From: Pseudomonadota bacterium
GTDB lineage: Bacteria; Pseudomonadota; Alphaproteobacteria; Rhodobacterales; Rhodobacteraceae
Assembly: GCA_027592105.1 (NCBI GenBank)
Contig: JAQCLA010000003.1
Span: 1 to 36,492 of the forward strand
Direction: 5' to 3'
DNA: 36,492 nucleotides
Shown in pieces: positions 13,790 through 21,847 of the stretch (position 1 is its first letter; every line of letters starts with the position of its first letter). Under the pieces are notes generated by a model that was given only the letters and a program-made list of their open reading frames with translations, searched no databases and was not told the origin of the DNA. A program made the translations under genes and the position numbers.

Positions 13790-16177
13790 TTATTGGTCGA
13801 GCGCTGTCTGCGACAGGCGGAAGGCGCCCCGCGCGACACGCTCGATCCGGCCATGGCGCATCATGTCACCGAAGCTGTGCAACATCTCTTCGGGGCTGAT
13901 GGACTGGTCGGTCGCATCGGCGATCATGCGGAAAAGCTGCGTGCGGTCGAAGGTACCCGTGCCAAAGACGCTTTGGGCATAACCTGCGGCCAGTTCGATC
14001 ACCTCATCGATCTCGACCGCATCGCTTTGGTCGAGGATCTGCGCGAAATGCTCGGCATGTGACGCGTCAAGCATCGCATGCACCGGGGCAGGGGCAGGGG
14101 CAGGCTGTGCCTGTGCTGGGTCCGGACCAGGTACCGCAACCGCCGTAGTAGCGGCGGAGGCGAGCTCGGCGTCGGCATCGGTACGGCGGAGGTTCATGAT
14201 CACGCCTGCGCGCTGCGCCAATTGGGCAAGGCTGTTGGCGATGTTGCGCGGTGCTGCCACGGCTTGGGGTGCGGCCTCGGTCAGGCGCAGCGGGGCTGCG
14301 GCCGTGGCCGCGGCTTGCTGCATGCCGGGTGCCATGACGCGACGCGGGCGGATCGGTTCGCCACCGGCAAGCTGTGCGGCATCGTCGATGCGCTGCTCGG
14401 AGACCAAGATCAGCGGCGTGGGCCGCGCGGCATCGGCGCGGCGGGTCACATCGACACGCACACGGCGGGGACGCATGACTTGGGCCAAATCCTCGCGATA
14501 TTCGGCGGCATCATCCGCGTCCTCATCGGCAGCGGGGGCCAGTTCACGCTCGGCGCTGCGAGCGGCAACCGCGGCCTTGAGATGCGCGATATTGGCCCCG
14601 CGGCGGGTCGTATCGGCATTGCTCATCCGGCTTTCAGTGGCCGCAAAAAGACGGTCAGCGGCCTCAAGATCACCCATCTCCTGCGGCGTCTCGGGCGGTT
14701 GCGCCGGGGCGGTTTCGGCCTGTGCTTGGGGTGGTGTCACCGGTTCGGCCGGTTGTGCGATCTGCGCGGCAGGGGCGCTGGGCTGTGGGGCAGGGGCGGT
14801 GTCACGCGCGGTTGCCGCGGTGATGGCAGCCGTGATGGCGTCATCATCATCGGTGGGCGCGTTATCATCGTCGAACCCGTCATCGTAATCGTCCAACACC
14901 TCGGCCATTTGCGGCATGGGTTGCTGTGCGGCGACAGGCGCAGGGGCCAGATCTTGCGCAATCGCAGCAAGCGCCATCGTGTCGGCGTCATCATCGGCGG
15001 CCAGATCTTGCGCCTCGGCCTCAGGCTGTTGCGCGAATTCGGCGTCGAAACCCATCTCCGCCTCCGCGTCATATTCCTCTTCGGTCGACGCGCGGCGGAT
15101 ACGGGCAATGCGTTCGGCAACCGAGGCACCATCCATCGGTGCAGCATCACCAAACAACGATGCAGCATCCAGCGTGGTATCATCTTGGCCGACGTCAGCG
15201 AAGAATGCGGTGTCATCCTCGGCTGTCGGTGCCGGCGCGGACGGGGCTTCGGGGGTGGGCTGTGTCAGCTCTGCCTGCGGTGCATCGGCCAATGCTGCTG
15301 CAACAGCGGCCAGTGTGTCGGCACCATCGGTGGCCAGATCCGTAACCTGTGCCGGGGCGGTGACGCGCACGGGCGCTTCATCGGTGATGACGGCGTCAGC
15401 AGGTGCCGCTTCGGCGAGGTCGGCCATTTGCGCCAGCAGCGCGGCGTCGTCCAATGCGTCATCTGCCATGGCGATGTCATCGGCTGCGGGGAGGTCAGGC
15501 GATGTCGCCATCGCCTCGTCCGTCATCGCGGGGGCGGGTTCATCGACCAGAGTTTCCACAGTGGCGGTGTCTTGCGGCGCCGCTCCTGCGTCACCTGTGC
15601 TGTCATCTTCGAGCGCGAGGTCAGGCGTTGTCTCAGGTGCAACCTCAACTTCGGGCATGGCTTCGACAGCGGACATGATCTCAGCCTCAGCCTCAGCCTC
15701 AGCCTCAGCTTCAGCCGCCATCTCAACGTCTGCTTCCGCCACAGCTTCGGCTGCAACTTCGGGTGTCGCGTCCTGAAGCTCGGCGGGATCTACTGCCTGT
15801 CCCTCGGCGTCTGGCTCTGGCGTGATGGTGTCATCGGCCAGGTCGGCATCCGCGATCTCGGGTTGGGCAGGTGTCTGTGCCTTGGCAGGGGGCGCGACGG
15901 TGTCGGCCGTATCCAGCGGTTCGGGCTGTGCGCGCAGCAACAGGCCCGATTCCATGATCCGCGCCTCGACCCGGCGTTGGATCGCGGCCTCGGTGATGCG
16001 GTGCAGCATCTCGGTGTCGGGTGTCGGCGGCTCGGCGCCGAAATAGCGGTCTTCAGCGGCCAGATCGCGGAAATATTCTGCGATCGCCTTCATTGCCTCG
16101 AATGGTTTATCAAAGCCCTCGAGGGTACAGGAGAAAGTGCCATAAGACACCGTCAGGATCTTGTTTGCGTCACTCAT
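13790..16177 (-). CDS. Large acidic alanine-rich protein, conserved ends, function unknown
   Basis: This 795-aa protein has three parts. Residues 1 to about 80 form a compact, conserved-looking region (ILTVSYGTFSCTLEGFDKPF, then AEYFRDLAAEDRYFGAEPPTP) that I recall at the N-terminus of hypothetical proteins in many Rhodobacterales. Residues about 90-560 are low complexity, rich in Ala, Asp, Glu and Pro, strongly acidic and probably disordered, with an (AE)n tract near residues 155-168. The last about 100 residues (from HAEHFAQILDQS) are again globular and helical with a winged-helix-like ending (SFGDMMRHGRIERVARGAFRL). No signal peptide or membrane segment is seen. ATG 16177 is divergent from the thiamine pyrophosphokinase gene. 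It could be a scaffold or envelope/cell-cycle-linked protein, but nothing here proves that. Confidence 0.8.
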   Translation of the reverse strand: MSDANKILTVSYGTFSCTLEGFDKPFEAMKAIAEYFRDLAAEDRYFGAEPPTPDTEMLHRITEAAIQRRVEARIMESGLLLRAQPEPLDTADTVAPPAKAQTPAQPEIADADLADDTITPEPDAEGQAVDPAELQDATPEVAAEAVAEADVEMAAEAEAEAEAEAEIMSAVEAMPEVEVAPETTPDLALEDDSTGDAGAAPQDTATVETLVDEPAPAMTDEAMATSPDLPAADDIAMADDALDDAALLAQMADLAEAAPADAVITDEAPVRVTAPAQVTDLATDGADTLAAVAAALADAPQAELTQPTPEAPSAPAPTAEDDTAFFADVGQDDTTLDAASLFGDAAPMDGASVAERIARIRRASTEEEYDAEAEMGFDAEFAQQPEAEAQDLAADDDADTMALAAIAQDLAPAPVAAQQPMPQMAEVLDDYDDGFDDDNAPTDDDDAITAAITAATARDTAPAPQPSAPAAQIAQPAEPVTPPQAQAETAPAQPPETPQEMGDLEAADRLFAATESRMSNADTTRRGANIAHLKAAVAARSAERELAPAADEDADDAAEYREDLAQVMRPRRVRVDVTRRADAARPTPLILVSEQRIDDAAQLAGGEPIRPRRVMAPGMQQAAATAAAPLRLTEAAPQAVAAPRNIANSLAQLAQRAGVIMNLRRTDADAELASAATTAVAVPGPDPAQAQPAPAPAPVHAMLDASHAEHFAQILDQSDAVEIDEVIELAAGYAQSVFGTGTFDRTQLFRMIADATDQSISPEEMLHSFGDMMRHGRIERVARGAFRLSQTALDQ
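15680..15715. repeat. Hexanucleotide tandem repeat (CTCAGC)5 in the 795-aa gene
   Basis: Five perfect copies of CTCAGC (15680-15709) are followed by one variant, TTCAGC. Read on the minus strand it encodes alternating Ala-Glu. Because the unit is 6 bp, copy changes would lengthen or shorten the acidic tract without a frameshift. Confidence 0.9.
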
Positions 16178-16298
16178 GGATCTCGTACTCTGCTCGACCG
16201 GGCTACGCCGGTATTTTTACTGATTGCGTTAAACGTGCCAAAATGATTCCCCACAAACGCGACCTCAATTGGGCATTTCAAAGGAGATTATCCCGAAT

Positions 16299-17018
16299 AT
16301 GGGCAATAATGTGCCGATCCATGCACCGCTGTTTCGGGCTGAACAGGGTGTGACGCTGTTGGGCGGCGGGGCTGTCGCGCACGCTGATCTGGCGCTGGCG
16401 CTGGCCCTTGCCCCTGATTTGGTCGCAGCCGATGGCGGTGCGGCGCATGGGGTTGCGGCAGGCCATATGCCCTTGGCGGTCTATGGCGATATGGACAGCC
16501 TGAGGCCCGAGATCCGCGCAGCCATCCCGCCCGAGCGCATCCATGCCTTGGCCGAGCAAGACAGCACCGATTTCGACAAGGCACTGCGCCATATTCATGC
16601 GCCGATGGTGATTGCGCTTGGTTTTACCGGCGACCGGATCGATCACGAATTGGCGGTTTATCACGGGCTTGCCGCGCGCCCCGACATGCGCTGCATCGTT
16701 TTGGGGGCGCATGATCTGGTGGTGCATGCCCCGCCGCGTTTGATGCTTGATCTGCCCGCCCAAACACGGTTGTCGCTGTTTCCCTTGACCGATGTGACCG
16801 GGCAAAGCACGGGCTTAGTCTGGCCCATTGACGGGGTCGGTTTTCACCCTGCACGCCGCATCGGCACCTCGAATATGACCAAGGCTGGAGTGGTGGAGCT
16901 ATGTTTTGATGGGCCGGGCATGCTGTTGATCGTGTCGCGTGACCATCTTGCGGCAGTGGCACAGGCAATGCGCGCGGCATCAGTTTGGTCTCGCACCACG
17001 GGCGCGCCTTGGGTATGA
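16299..17018 (+). CDS. Thiamine pyrophosphokinase
   Basis: This 239-aa enzyme transfers pyrophosphate from ATP to thiamine, giving thiamine diphosphate. Family motifs are in order: AADGGAAHG, YGDMDSL, DSTDFDKAL and GFTGDRIDHELAVYHGL. The track start at 16269 is a TTG codon; ATG 16299 is preferred because AAGGAGA lies upstream (12-nt spacing, a little long). No TPP riboswitch is seen before it. It sits divergent from the acidic 795-aa gene and 38 bp before rpiA, with which it may be co-transcribed; the two enzymes are not in one pathway, though rpiA works beside the TPP-dependent transketolase. Confidence 0.9.
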   Translation: MGNNVPIHAPLFRAEQGVTLLGGGAVAHADLALALALAPDLVAADGGAAHGVAAGHMPLAVYGDMDSLRPEIRAAIPPERIHALAEQDSTDFDKALRHIHAPMVIALGFTGDRIDHELAVYHGLAARPDMRCIVLGAHDLVVHAPPRLMLDLPAQTRLSLFPLTDVTGQSTGLVWPIDGVGFHPARRIGTSNMTKAGVVELCFDGPGMLLIVSRDHLAAVAQAMRAASVWSRTTGAPWV

Positions 17019-17056
17019 ACAACCCATGACCATGCCTACAGGAGTGACGTAGCCCC

Positions 17057-17845
17057 ATGACCGCCGAGCTTTCGCCTATCGACAAGGCCAAATATGTGGC
17101 CGCGCGCCGTGCCGTGGAATTCGTGGAAGACGGGATGCGGGTGGGTCTTGGGACCGGCTCGACCGCGGCCTGGATGGTACGCTGCTTGGGCGAATTGGTG
17201 CGCGAAGACGGGATGAAGATCACTGGCGTGGCGACATCGGCGCGCACAGCCCAGCTTGCCGCCGAAGTGGGTGTGCCGATCAAGACCCTCGACGAGGTGC
17301 GCTGGCTTGATCTGACCATCGACGGGGCCGATGAATATGACGCCAACCTCAACCTGATCAAAGGTGGTGGCGGCGCGCTGTTGCAAGAAAAGATCGTGGC
17401 CACCGCGTCGGACCAGATGATCGTGATCGCCGACCCCACCAAGCAGGTCGACGCATTGGGCGCTTTTCCACTTCCTGTGGAGGTGATCCCCTTCGGCTGG
17501 CAAACGACCAAGGCGCTGATCGAAGAGATGCTGTCCAATGTCGATGTCTTGGGCCGTGCGGCAAGCCTCCGGTTGAACGGCGGCACGCCCTTCAAGACCG
17601 ACGAGGGCAACTTCATCCTCGATCTGCATCTGCGCCGGATCGCCAACCCGACCCAGCTGAGCCTTGTGCTCAACCAGATCCCGGGCGTGGTGGAAAACGG
17701 GCTGTTTCTTGATATCTGCGATGTGATCGTGATCGGCAAACCCGATGGCACGGTCGAGGTGCGCGATATCAACAACGGCACTGTCGAGCATGAGCGCATC
17801 GATATCGCCGATACCGAGAACCTTTTCGTCGACAAAGCGGAATAG
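17057..17845 (+). CDS. rpiA: Ribose-5-phosphate isomerase A
   Basis: This 262-aa cytoplasmic enzyme interconverts ribose-5-phosphate and ribulose-5-phosphate in the non-oxidative pentose phosphate pathway. The family motifs GLGTGSTAAWMV, TIDGADEYD and KGGGGALLQEKIVA are all present, including the conserved catalytic Asp and Lys region. AGGAG lies before ATG 17057. The protein is a little longer than E. coli RpiA (219 aa), as in other alphaproteobacteria, with an extended C-terminus (VEHERIDIADTENLFVDKAE). Confidence 0.96.
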   Translation: MTAELSPIDKAKYVAARRAVEFVEDGMRVGLGTGSTAAWMVRCLGELVREDGMKITGVATSARTAQLAAEVGVPIKTLDEVRWLDLTIDGADEYDANLNLIKGGGGALLQEKIVATASDQMIVIADPTKQVDALGAFPLPVEVIPFGWQTTKALIEEMLSNVDVLGRAASLRLNGGTPFKTDEGNFILDLHLRRIANPTQLSLVLNQIPGVVENGLFLDICDVIVIGKPDGTVEVRDINNGTVEHERIDIADTENLFVDKAE

Positions 17846-17947
17846 TCGGAACCGGCGGGCTTGCGGCTGGTCGCATAGGCGGCGGCCGGCAGGGCCATTT
17901 TCACACGGAATATGCGGCGCGTCGCGCCCAAAAGGTGGCAAGGCAAG

Positions 17948-19309
17948 ATGACCGAGTTTGACTATGATCTTTTCGTCATCGGTGGCGGCTCGGGCGGGGT
18001 GCGCGCCGCGCGGGTGGCGGCCGCGACAGGGGCGCGGGTCGGTCTGGCCGAAGACAGCCGGATGGGCGGCACCTGTGTCATCCGGGGCTGCGTGCCGAAA
18101 AAGCTGATGGTTTTCGCCAGCACCTATCGCGAGACCTTTGATGACGCGCGCGCCTATGGCTGGGATCTGACCGAAGGCGCGTTTGATTGGCCGCGGTTTT
18201 CGGGGCAGTTGGATGCCGAATTGGACCGCCTGGAAGGTGTCTATCGCAAGCTTTTGAATGGCTCGGGCGTTGAGATCTTCGATCTGCGCGCGCGGCTTGC
18301 CGATCCCCATACCGTCGCGCTAGCCGATGGGCGCAAGATGACCGCCAAGCATATCTTGATCGCGACGGGTGGCCGCCCGGTGCGCCCCGATATGCCCAAT
18401 GCGCATTTGGGAATGGTGTCGGACGATATTTTCCAAATGAAACAGCTGCCGCGCTCCATCTTGATCGTGGGGGGTGGCTATATCGCGTGCGAATTCGCGG
18501 GCATCCTCAACGGTTTGGGCGTGGCCGTGACGCAGTTTTATCGCGGCGCGCAGATCTTGCGCGGTTTCGATGACGAGGCGCGCGGCCTGATCGCCGAGAT
18601 GATGGGCGAAAAAGGTGTCGATCTGCACCTTGGCACCGATATCGTCGAGATGAACCCAGCGGCCGATGGGGCGATCCGGGTTCTGGGGTCGAACGGATCG
18701 GACAAGATCTATGACGCGGTGCTTTTCGCTACGGGCCGCACGCCCAATACACGCGATCTGGGGCTTGATGATCTGGGCGTGGTGATGGGCCGACAAGGCG
18801 AGATCGTGGTTGATGCCTATTCTCAGACCAATATCCCCTCCGTCTATGCCATCGGCGATGTGACCAACCGCGTGACGCTGACACCTGTCGCGATCCGCGA
18901 GGCGATGGGGTTTGTCGAAACCGTGTTCAAGGGCAATCCCACGCCGGTCGATCACACGCTGATCCCTTCGGCGGTGTTCACCCAGCCCGAGTTCGGCACC
19001 GTCGGCCTGTCCGAAGAGGCCGGGCGCGCCCAAGAACCTGTTGAGATTTACGCTACATCCTTCCCCCCGATGCAGACGGCCTTTGCCGGCCGCGCGGACC
19101 GGGTGATGATGAAACTGGTGGTCAGCCAAGCGACACGCAAGGTTTTGGGCTGTCATATCGTCGCGCCACAGGCAGGCGAAATGATCCAACTTGCGGGCAT
19201 CGCGATCAAGATGGGCGCTACAAAAGAAGACTTTGACCGCACCGTTGCGGTGCATCCGACCATGTCCGAAGAACTGGTCACCATGAAAACGCCGGTGCGC
19301 ATGGCTTGA
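17948..19309 (+). CDS. gor: Glutathione-disulfide reductase
   Basis: This 453-aa flavoprotein reduces GSSG to GSH with NADPH. It has the N-terminal FAD motif VIGGGSGGVRAAR, the redox disulfide GGTCVIRGCVPKKL (Cys43, Cys48), an NAD(P) fold GGGYIACEFAG followed by two arginines in the NADPH-phosphate region (YRGAQILRGFD), the second FAD motif YAIGDV, and the C-terminal active-site VHPTMSEE. ATG 17948 is chosen over 17912 because AAGG lies 4 nt upstream and the family starts close to the FAD motif. It follows rpiA by 102 bp. Confidence 0.95.
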   Translation: MTEFDYDLFVIGGGSGGVRAARVAAATGARVGLAEDSRMGGTCVIRGCVPKKLMVFASTYRETFDDARAYGWDLTEGAFDWPRFSGQLDAELDRLEGVYRKLLNGSGVEIFDLRARLADPHTVALADGRKMTAKHILIATGGRPVRPDMPNAHLGMVSDDIFQMKQLPRSILIVGGGYIACEFAGILNGLGVAVTQFYRGAQILRGFDDEARGLIAEMMGEKGVDLHLGTDIVEMNPAADGAIRVLGSNGSDKIYDAVLFATGRTPNTRDLGLDDLGVVMGRQGEIVVDAYSQTNIPSVYAIGDVTNRVTLTPVAIREAMGFVETVFKGNPTPVDHTLIPSAVFTQPEFGTVGLSEEAGRAQEPVEIYATSFPPMQTAFAGRADRVMMKLVVSQATRKVLGCHIVAPQAGEMIQLAGIAIKMGATKEDFDRTVAVHPTMSEELVTMKTPVRMA

Positions 19310-19407
19310 TATTGGGGCAAAAACGCCCAGCTTTGCGTGTAAGTCGGGGCGAGAGCCCCCATATGCATATTTGACGACGACCTGATTTGTGAGGGGAACA
19401 ACAATCG

Positions 19408-20574
19408 ATGGCTGGCAATAGTGGCGGACCCTGGGGCGGTGGTGGCTCCGGTGGCGGTGACAATCGCGGCGGGAATGGATCGAATGGGCGTCCGCCGCGT
19501 GGCGGCGATCAGCAGATCCCCGAACTCGACGAGATCGTGCGCAAGGGGCAAGAACAGCTGCGCGTCTTGATGGGCGGGCGCGGTGGTCGCGGCGGTAGTG
19601 GTGGCACGGGCGGCGGCGATTTGCCGGTCAGCCCGCGCACGATCTGGGCCTTGGGCCTTGTCGCTGTGATCGGGCTTTGGCTTTACAACTCGGTCTATAC
19701 CGTGCGCCCGGAAGAACAGTCTGTTGAATTGTTCTTGGGTGAGTTTTCCTCCATCGGCTCGCCCGGTTTGAATTTCGCGCCTTGGCCGGTCGTCACAGCC
19801 GAAGTGGTCAATGTCACCTCCGAGCGGACCGAGAATGTTGGTGATATCGTCGCCAACCGTGTCGGCGGATCGAGCGGGCTGATGCTGACCACGGATGCCA
19901 ATATCGTCGATATCGATTTTCAGGTCGTCTGGAACATCAATGATCCGGCGAAATTCCTGTTCAACCTGCGTGATGGCGCCGCCACCGTGCGCGCCGTGGC
20001 CGAATCGACCATGCGCGAGATCATCGCGCGCACCGAGCTGGCCCCGATCCTCAACCGTGATCGTGGCCTGATCGCCGATGGCGCGCGCGAGGGCATCCAA
20101 TCGACGCTGGATGGCTATGATGCGGGCATCACCGTTGTCCGTGTGAACCTTGATCGGGCCGATCCGCCCGCCGAGGTGATTGACGCTTTCCGCGAAGTGC
20201 AAGCCGCCGAGCAGGAGCGTGATCGTCTGGAACGCCAAGCCGATGCCTATGCCAACCGGGTTCTCGCAGGCGCGCGCGGTGAAGCCGCGCAAGTTCTCGA
20301 ACAGGCCGAAGCCTATCGCGCGCAGGTCGTCAACGAGGCCGAGGGTGAAGCGAGCCGCTTCCTCGCCGTTCTCGACGAGTATCGCGGCGCCCCCGATGTG
20401 ACCCGTCGCCGTCTTTACCTTGAGACAATGGAGCGGGTTCTGGGCGATGTGGATCTGGTGATCCTCGACGCGCAAGGCGGTGCAGGCGGGCAAGGCGTCG
20501 TGCCTTATCTGCCGCTCAATGATCTGCGCCGCAGTACCACCGGAACCGCAACCATCACCGGGAGTAGCAACTGA
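19408..20574 (+). CDS. hflK: FtsH protease modulator HflK
   Basis: This 388-aa SPFH/band-7 membrane protein pairs with HflC to form the large periplasmic cage around FtsH that tunes its proteolysis of membrane proteins. The N-terminus is Gly-rich and disordered (GGPWGGGGSGGG), a single membrane helix follows (about residues 78-96), then the SPFH domain starting VRPEEQSVELFLGEF and a long Ala/Glu-rich coiled coil (EQERDRLERQADAYANRVLAGA). GAGGGGA lies 10 nt before the ATG. The last base of its stop is the first base of the hflC start (TGATG), so translation is coupled. Confidence 0.96.
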   Translation: MAGNSGGPWGGGGSGGGDNRGGNGSNGRPPRGGDQQIPELDEIVRKGQEQLRVLMGGRGGRGGSGGTGGGDLPVSPRTIWALGLVAVIGLWLYNSVYTVRPEEQSVELFLGEFSSIGSPGLNFAPWPVVTAEVVNVTSERTENVGDIVANRVGGSSGLMLTTDANIVDIDFQVVWNINDPAKFLFNLRDGAATVRAVAESTMREIIARTELAPILNRDRGLIADGAREGIQSTLDGYDAGITVVRVNLDRADPPAEVIDAFREVQAAEQERDRLERQADAYANRVLAGARGEAAQVLEQAEAYRAQVVNEAEGEASRFLAVLDEYRGAPDVTRRRLYLETMERVLGDVDLVILDAQGGAGGQGVVPYLPLNDLRRSTTGTATITGSSN

Positions 20575-21467
20575 TGCGCCGTTTGACATATCTCATTCCC
20601 GCCGCGGTCTTGGTGATCTCGGTGGCTCTCAGCGCGATCTTCGTGGTCGATGAGCGTGAAAAGGCGCTGGTCCTGCAATTCGGCCAAATCCGTCAGGTGG
20701 TCGAAGAGCCGGGTTTGAACTTCAAAATCCCCTTTATCCAAGATGTGGTCTATTACGACGCGCGGATCTTGGCGCTTGATACCGATACGATCGAGGTCAC
20801 ACCTTCCGATGATCGTCGCCTCGTGGTCGATGCTTTTGCGCGTTACCGGATCGCCGATGTCGTGCGGTTCCGCCAAGCAGTGGGCGTTGGTGGCCTGCGC
20901 GCGGCCGAAGATCGTCTGTCCTCGATCCTGAACGCGCAGATCCGCGAAACGCTGGGTGCCGATCAGGTGACGTCGGACACGATCTTGTCGCCGGGTCGGG
21001 CCATGTTGGCCGAGCGGATTCGCGACGGCGCGCGCACCAGCGCGCTGGCCCTTGGCATCGACATTCTCGATGTGCGGCTCAAGCAGACGAACCTGCCGGT
21101 TCAAAACCTTGAGGCGACCTATGCAAGGATGCGCGCCGAGCGTGAACGCGAAGCCGCCGATGAGATCGCGCGCGGTGAAGAAGCCGCGCAGCGCGTGCGC
21201 GCCCAAGCGGATCGGACCGTGGTCGAGCTTGTCTCGGACGCACGCCGCGAAGCCGATATCGCGCGCGGTGAAGCCGATGCACAGCGTAACAGCGTCTTTG
21301 CCGCCGCCTTTGGGCAAGATCCCGATTTCTTCGAATTCTACCGCTCGATGACCGCCTATGAGCGGGCCTTGATGGGGCAGAATTCGACCATGGTGATCTC
21401 GCCCGACAGTGAATTCTTCGAGTTTCTCGGGAATTCCGGCGCGGCTGTGCCTGCACCCTTCCAGTAA
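20574..21467 (+). CDS. hflC: FtsH protease modulator HflC
   Basis: This 297-aa partner of HflK has an N-terminal membrane helix (about residues 5-23), an SPFH domain (FVVDEREKALVLQFGQI) and a coiled coil with RAEREREAADEIARGEEAAQRVRAQADR. The start overlaps the hflK stop by one base. DUF2065 follows 12 nt after the stop. The hflK-hflC-DUF2065-degP order is a recurrent alphaproteobacterial membrane and periplasm quality-control group. Confidence 0.96.
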   Translation: MRRLTYLIPAAVLVISVALSAIFVVDEREKALVLQFGQIRQVVEEPGLNFKIPFIQDVVYYDARILALDTDTIEVTPSDDRRLVVDAFARYRIADVVRFRQAVGVGGLRAAEDRLSSILNAQIRETLGADQVTSDTILSPGRAMLAERIRDGARTSALALGIDILDVRLKQTNLPVQNLEATYARMRAEREREAADEIARGEEAAQRVRAQADRTVVELVSDARREADIARGEADAQRNSVFAAAFGQDPDFFEFYRSMTAYERALMGQNSTMVISPDSEFFEFLGNSGAAVPAPFQ

Positions 21468-21479
21468 GGGACGCTGTCG

Positions 21480-21677
21480 ATGGGCCTGATGCTTTTGCTG
21501 GGGCTCGGCATGGTGCTTGTGATCGAGGGGCTGGTGTTCGCACTGGCCCCTTCGCGTTTGGATGAGTTGCTGCGGCTGATGAACCAGATCCCGGTCGAGA
21601 CGCGCCGCCTGATCGGTTTAGCGGCGATGACGCTGGGGGCGGTGTTGATTTCTTGGGCGGTCAGCTTGGGGCTTTAA
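21480..21677 (+). CDS. DUF2065 family small membrane protein
   Basis: This 65-aa protein has two hydrophobic helices (about residues 2-22 and 43-63) around a short polar loop, SRLDELLRLMNQIPVETRRLIG. It matches DUF2065, which is often found beside hflC. It is probably an inner-membrane protein acting with HflKC/FtsH, but that role is inferred from position only. AAGGG, overlapping the hflC stop, is its ribosome site. Confidence 0.88.
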   Translation: MGLMLLLGLGMVLVIEGLVFALAPSRLDELLRLMNQIPVETRRLIGLAAMTLGAVLISWAVSLGL

Positions 21678-21761
21678 CGGCGATGGATGACCCTTTGCAC
21701 CGCAAAATCAAGGTGCCGCGTCACGACGATGTGACAGGGAGATACGCGCAATCTGGGCCGA

Positions 21762-21775
21762 TGGGATTGATCCCA
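21762..21775. promoter_or_regulatory. Palindrome upstream of degP
   Basis: TGGGAT-TG-ATCCCA is a perfect 6-bp inverted repeat about 70 bp before the degP start, in the 170-bp gap after DUF2065. It may be an operator. I did not find a convincing sigma-E or sigma-32 promoter here. Confidence 0.25.
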
Positions 21776-21847
21776 GAGAATTAGGCCCAAATATGTGCAG
21801 TGGGTGCGCAGCCCTTGCGCCCCTTATGGCTTGGACAGGAGGAAAAC

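Noticed and set aside
14078-16246. 722-aa Cys/Gly-rich plus-strand ORF
   Set aside because: It is the mirror of the Ala/Asp/Glu-rich 795-aa gene; Ala and Glu codons read backwards give Gly, Cys and Leu. It has no ribosome site and no motif.
16178-16298. TPP riboswitch before thiamine pyrophosphokinase
   Set aside because: The 121-bp gap lacks the conserved TPP aptamer core (CTGAGA and ACCTGATC-like blocks).
16624-17946. 440-aa minus-strand ORF (and 17036..18310) opposite thiamine pyrophosphokinase, rpiA and gor
   Set aside because: These are shadow ORFs of genes with clear catalytic motifs. High GC leaves long open antisense frames.
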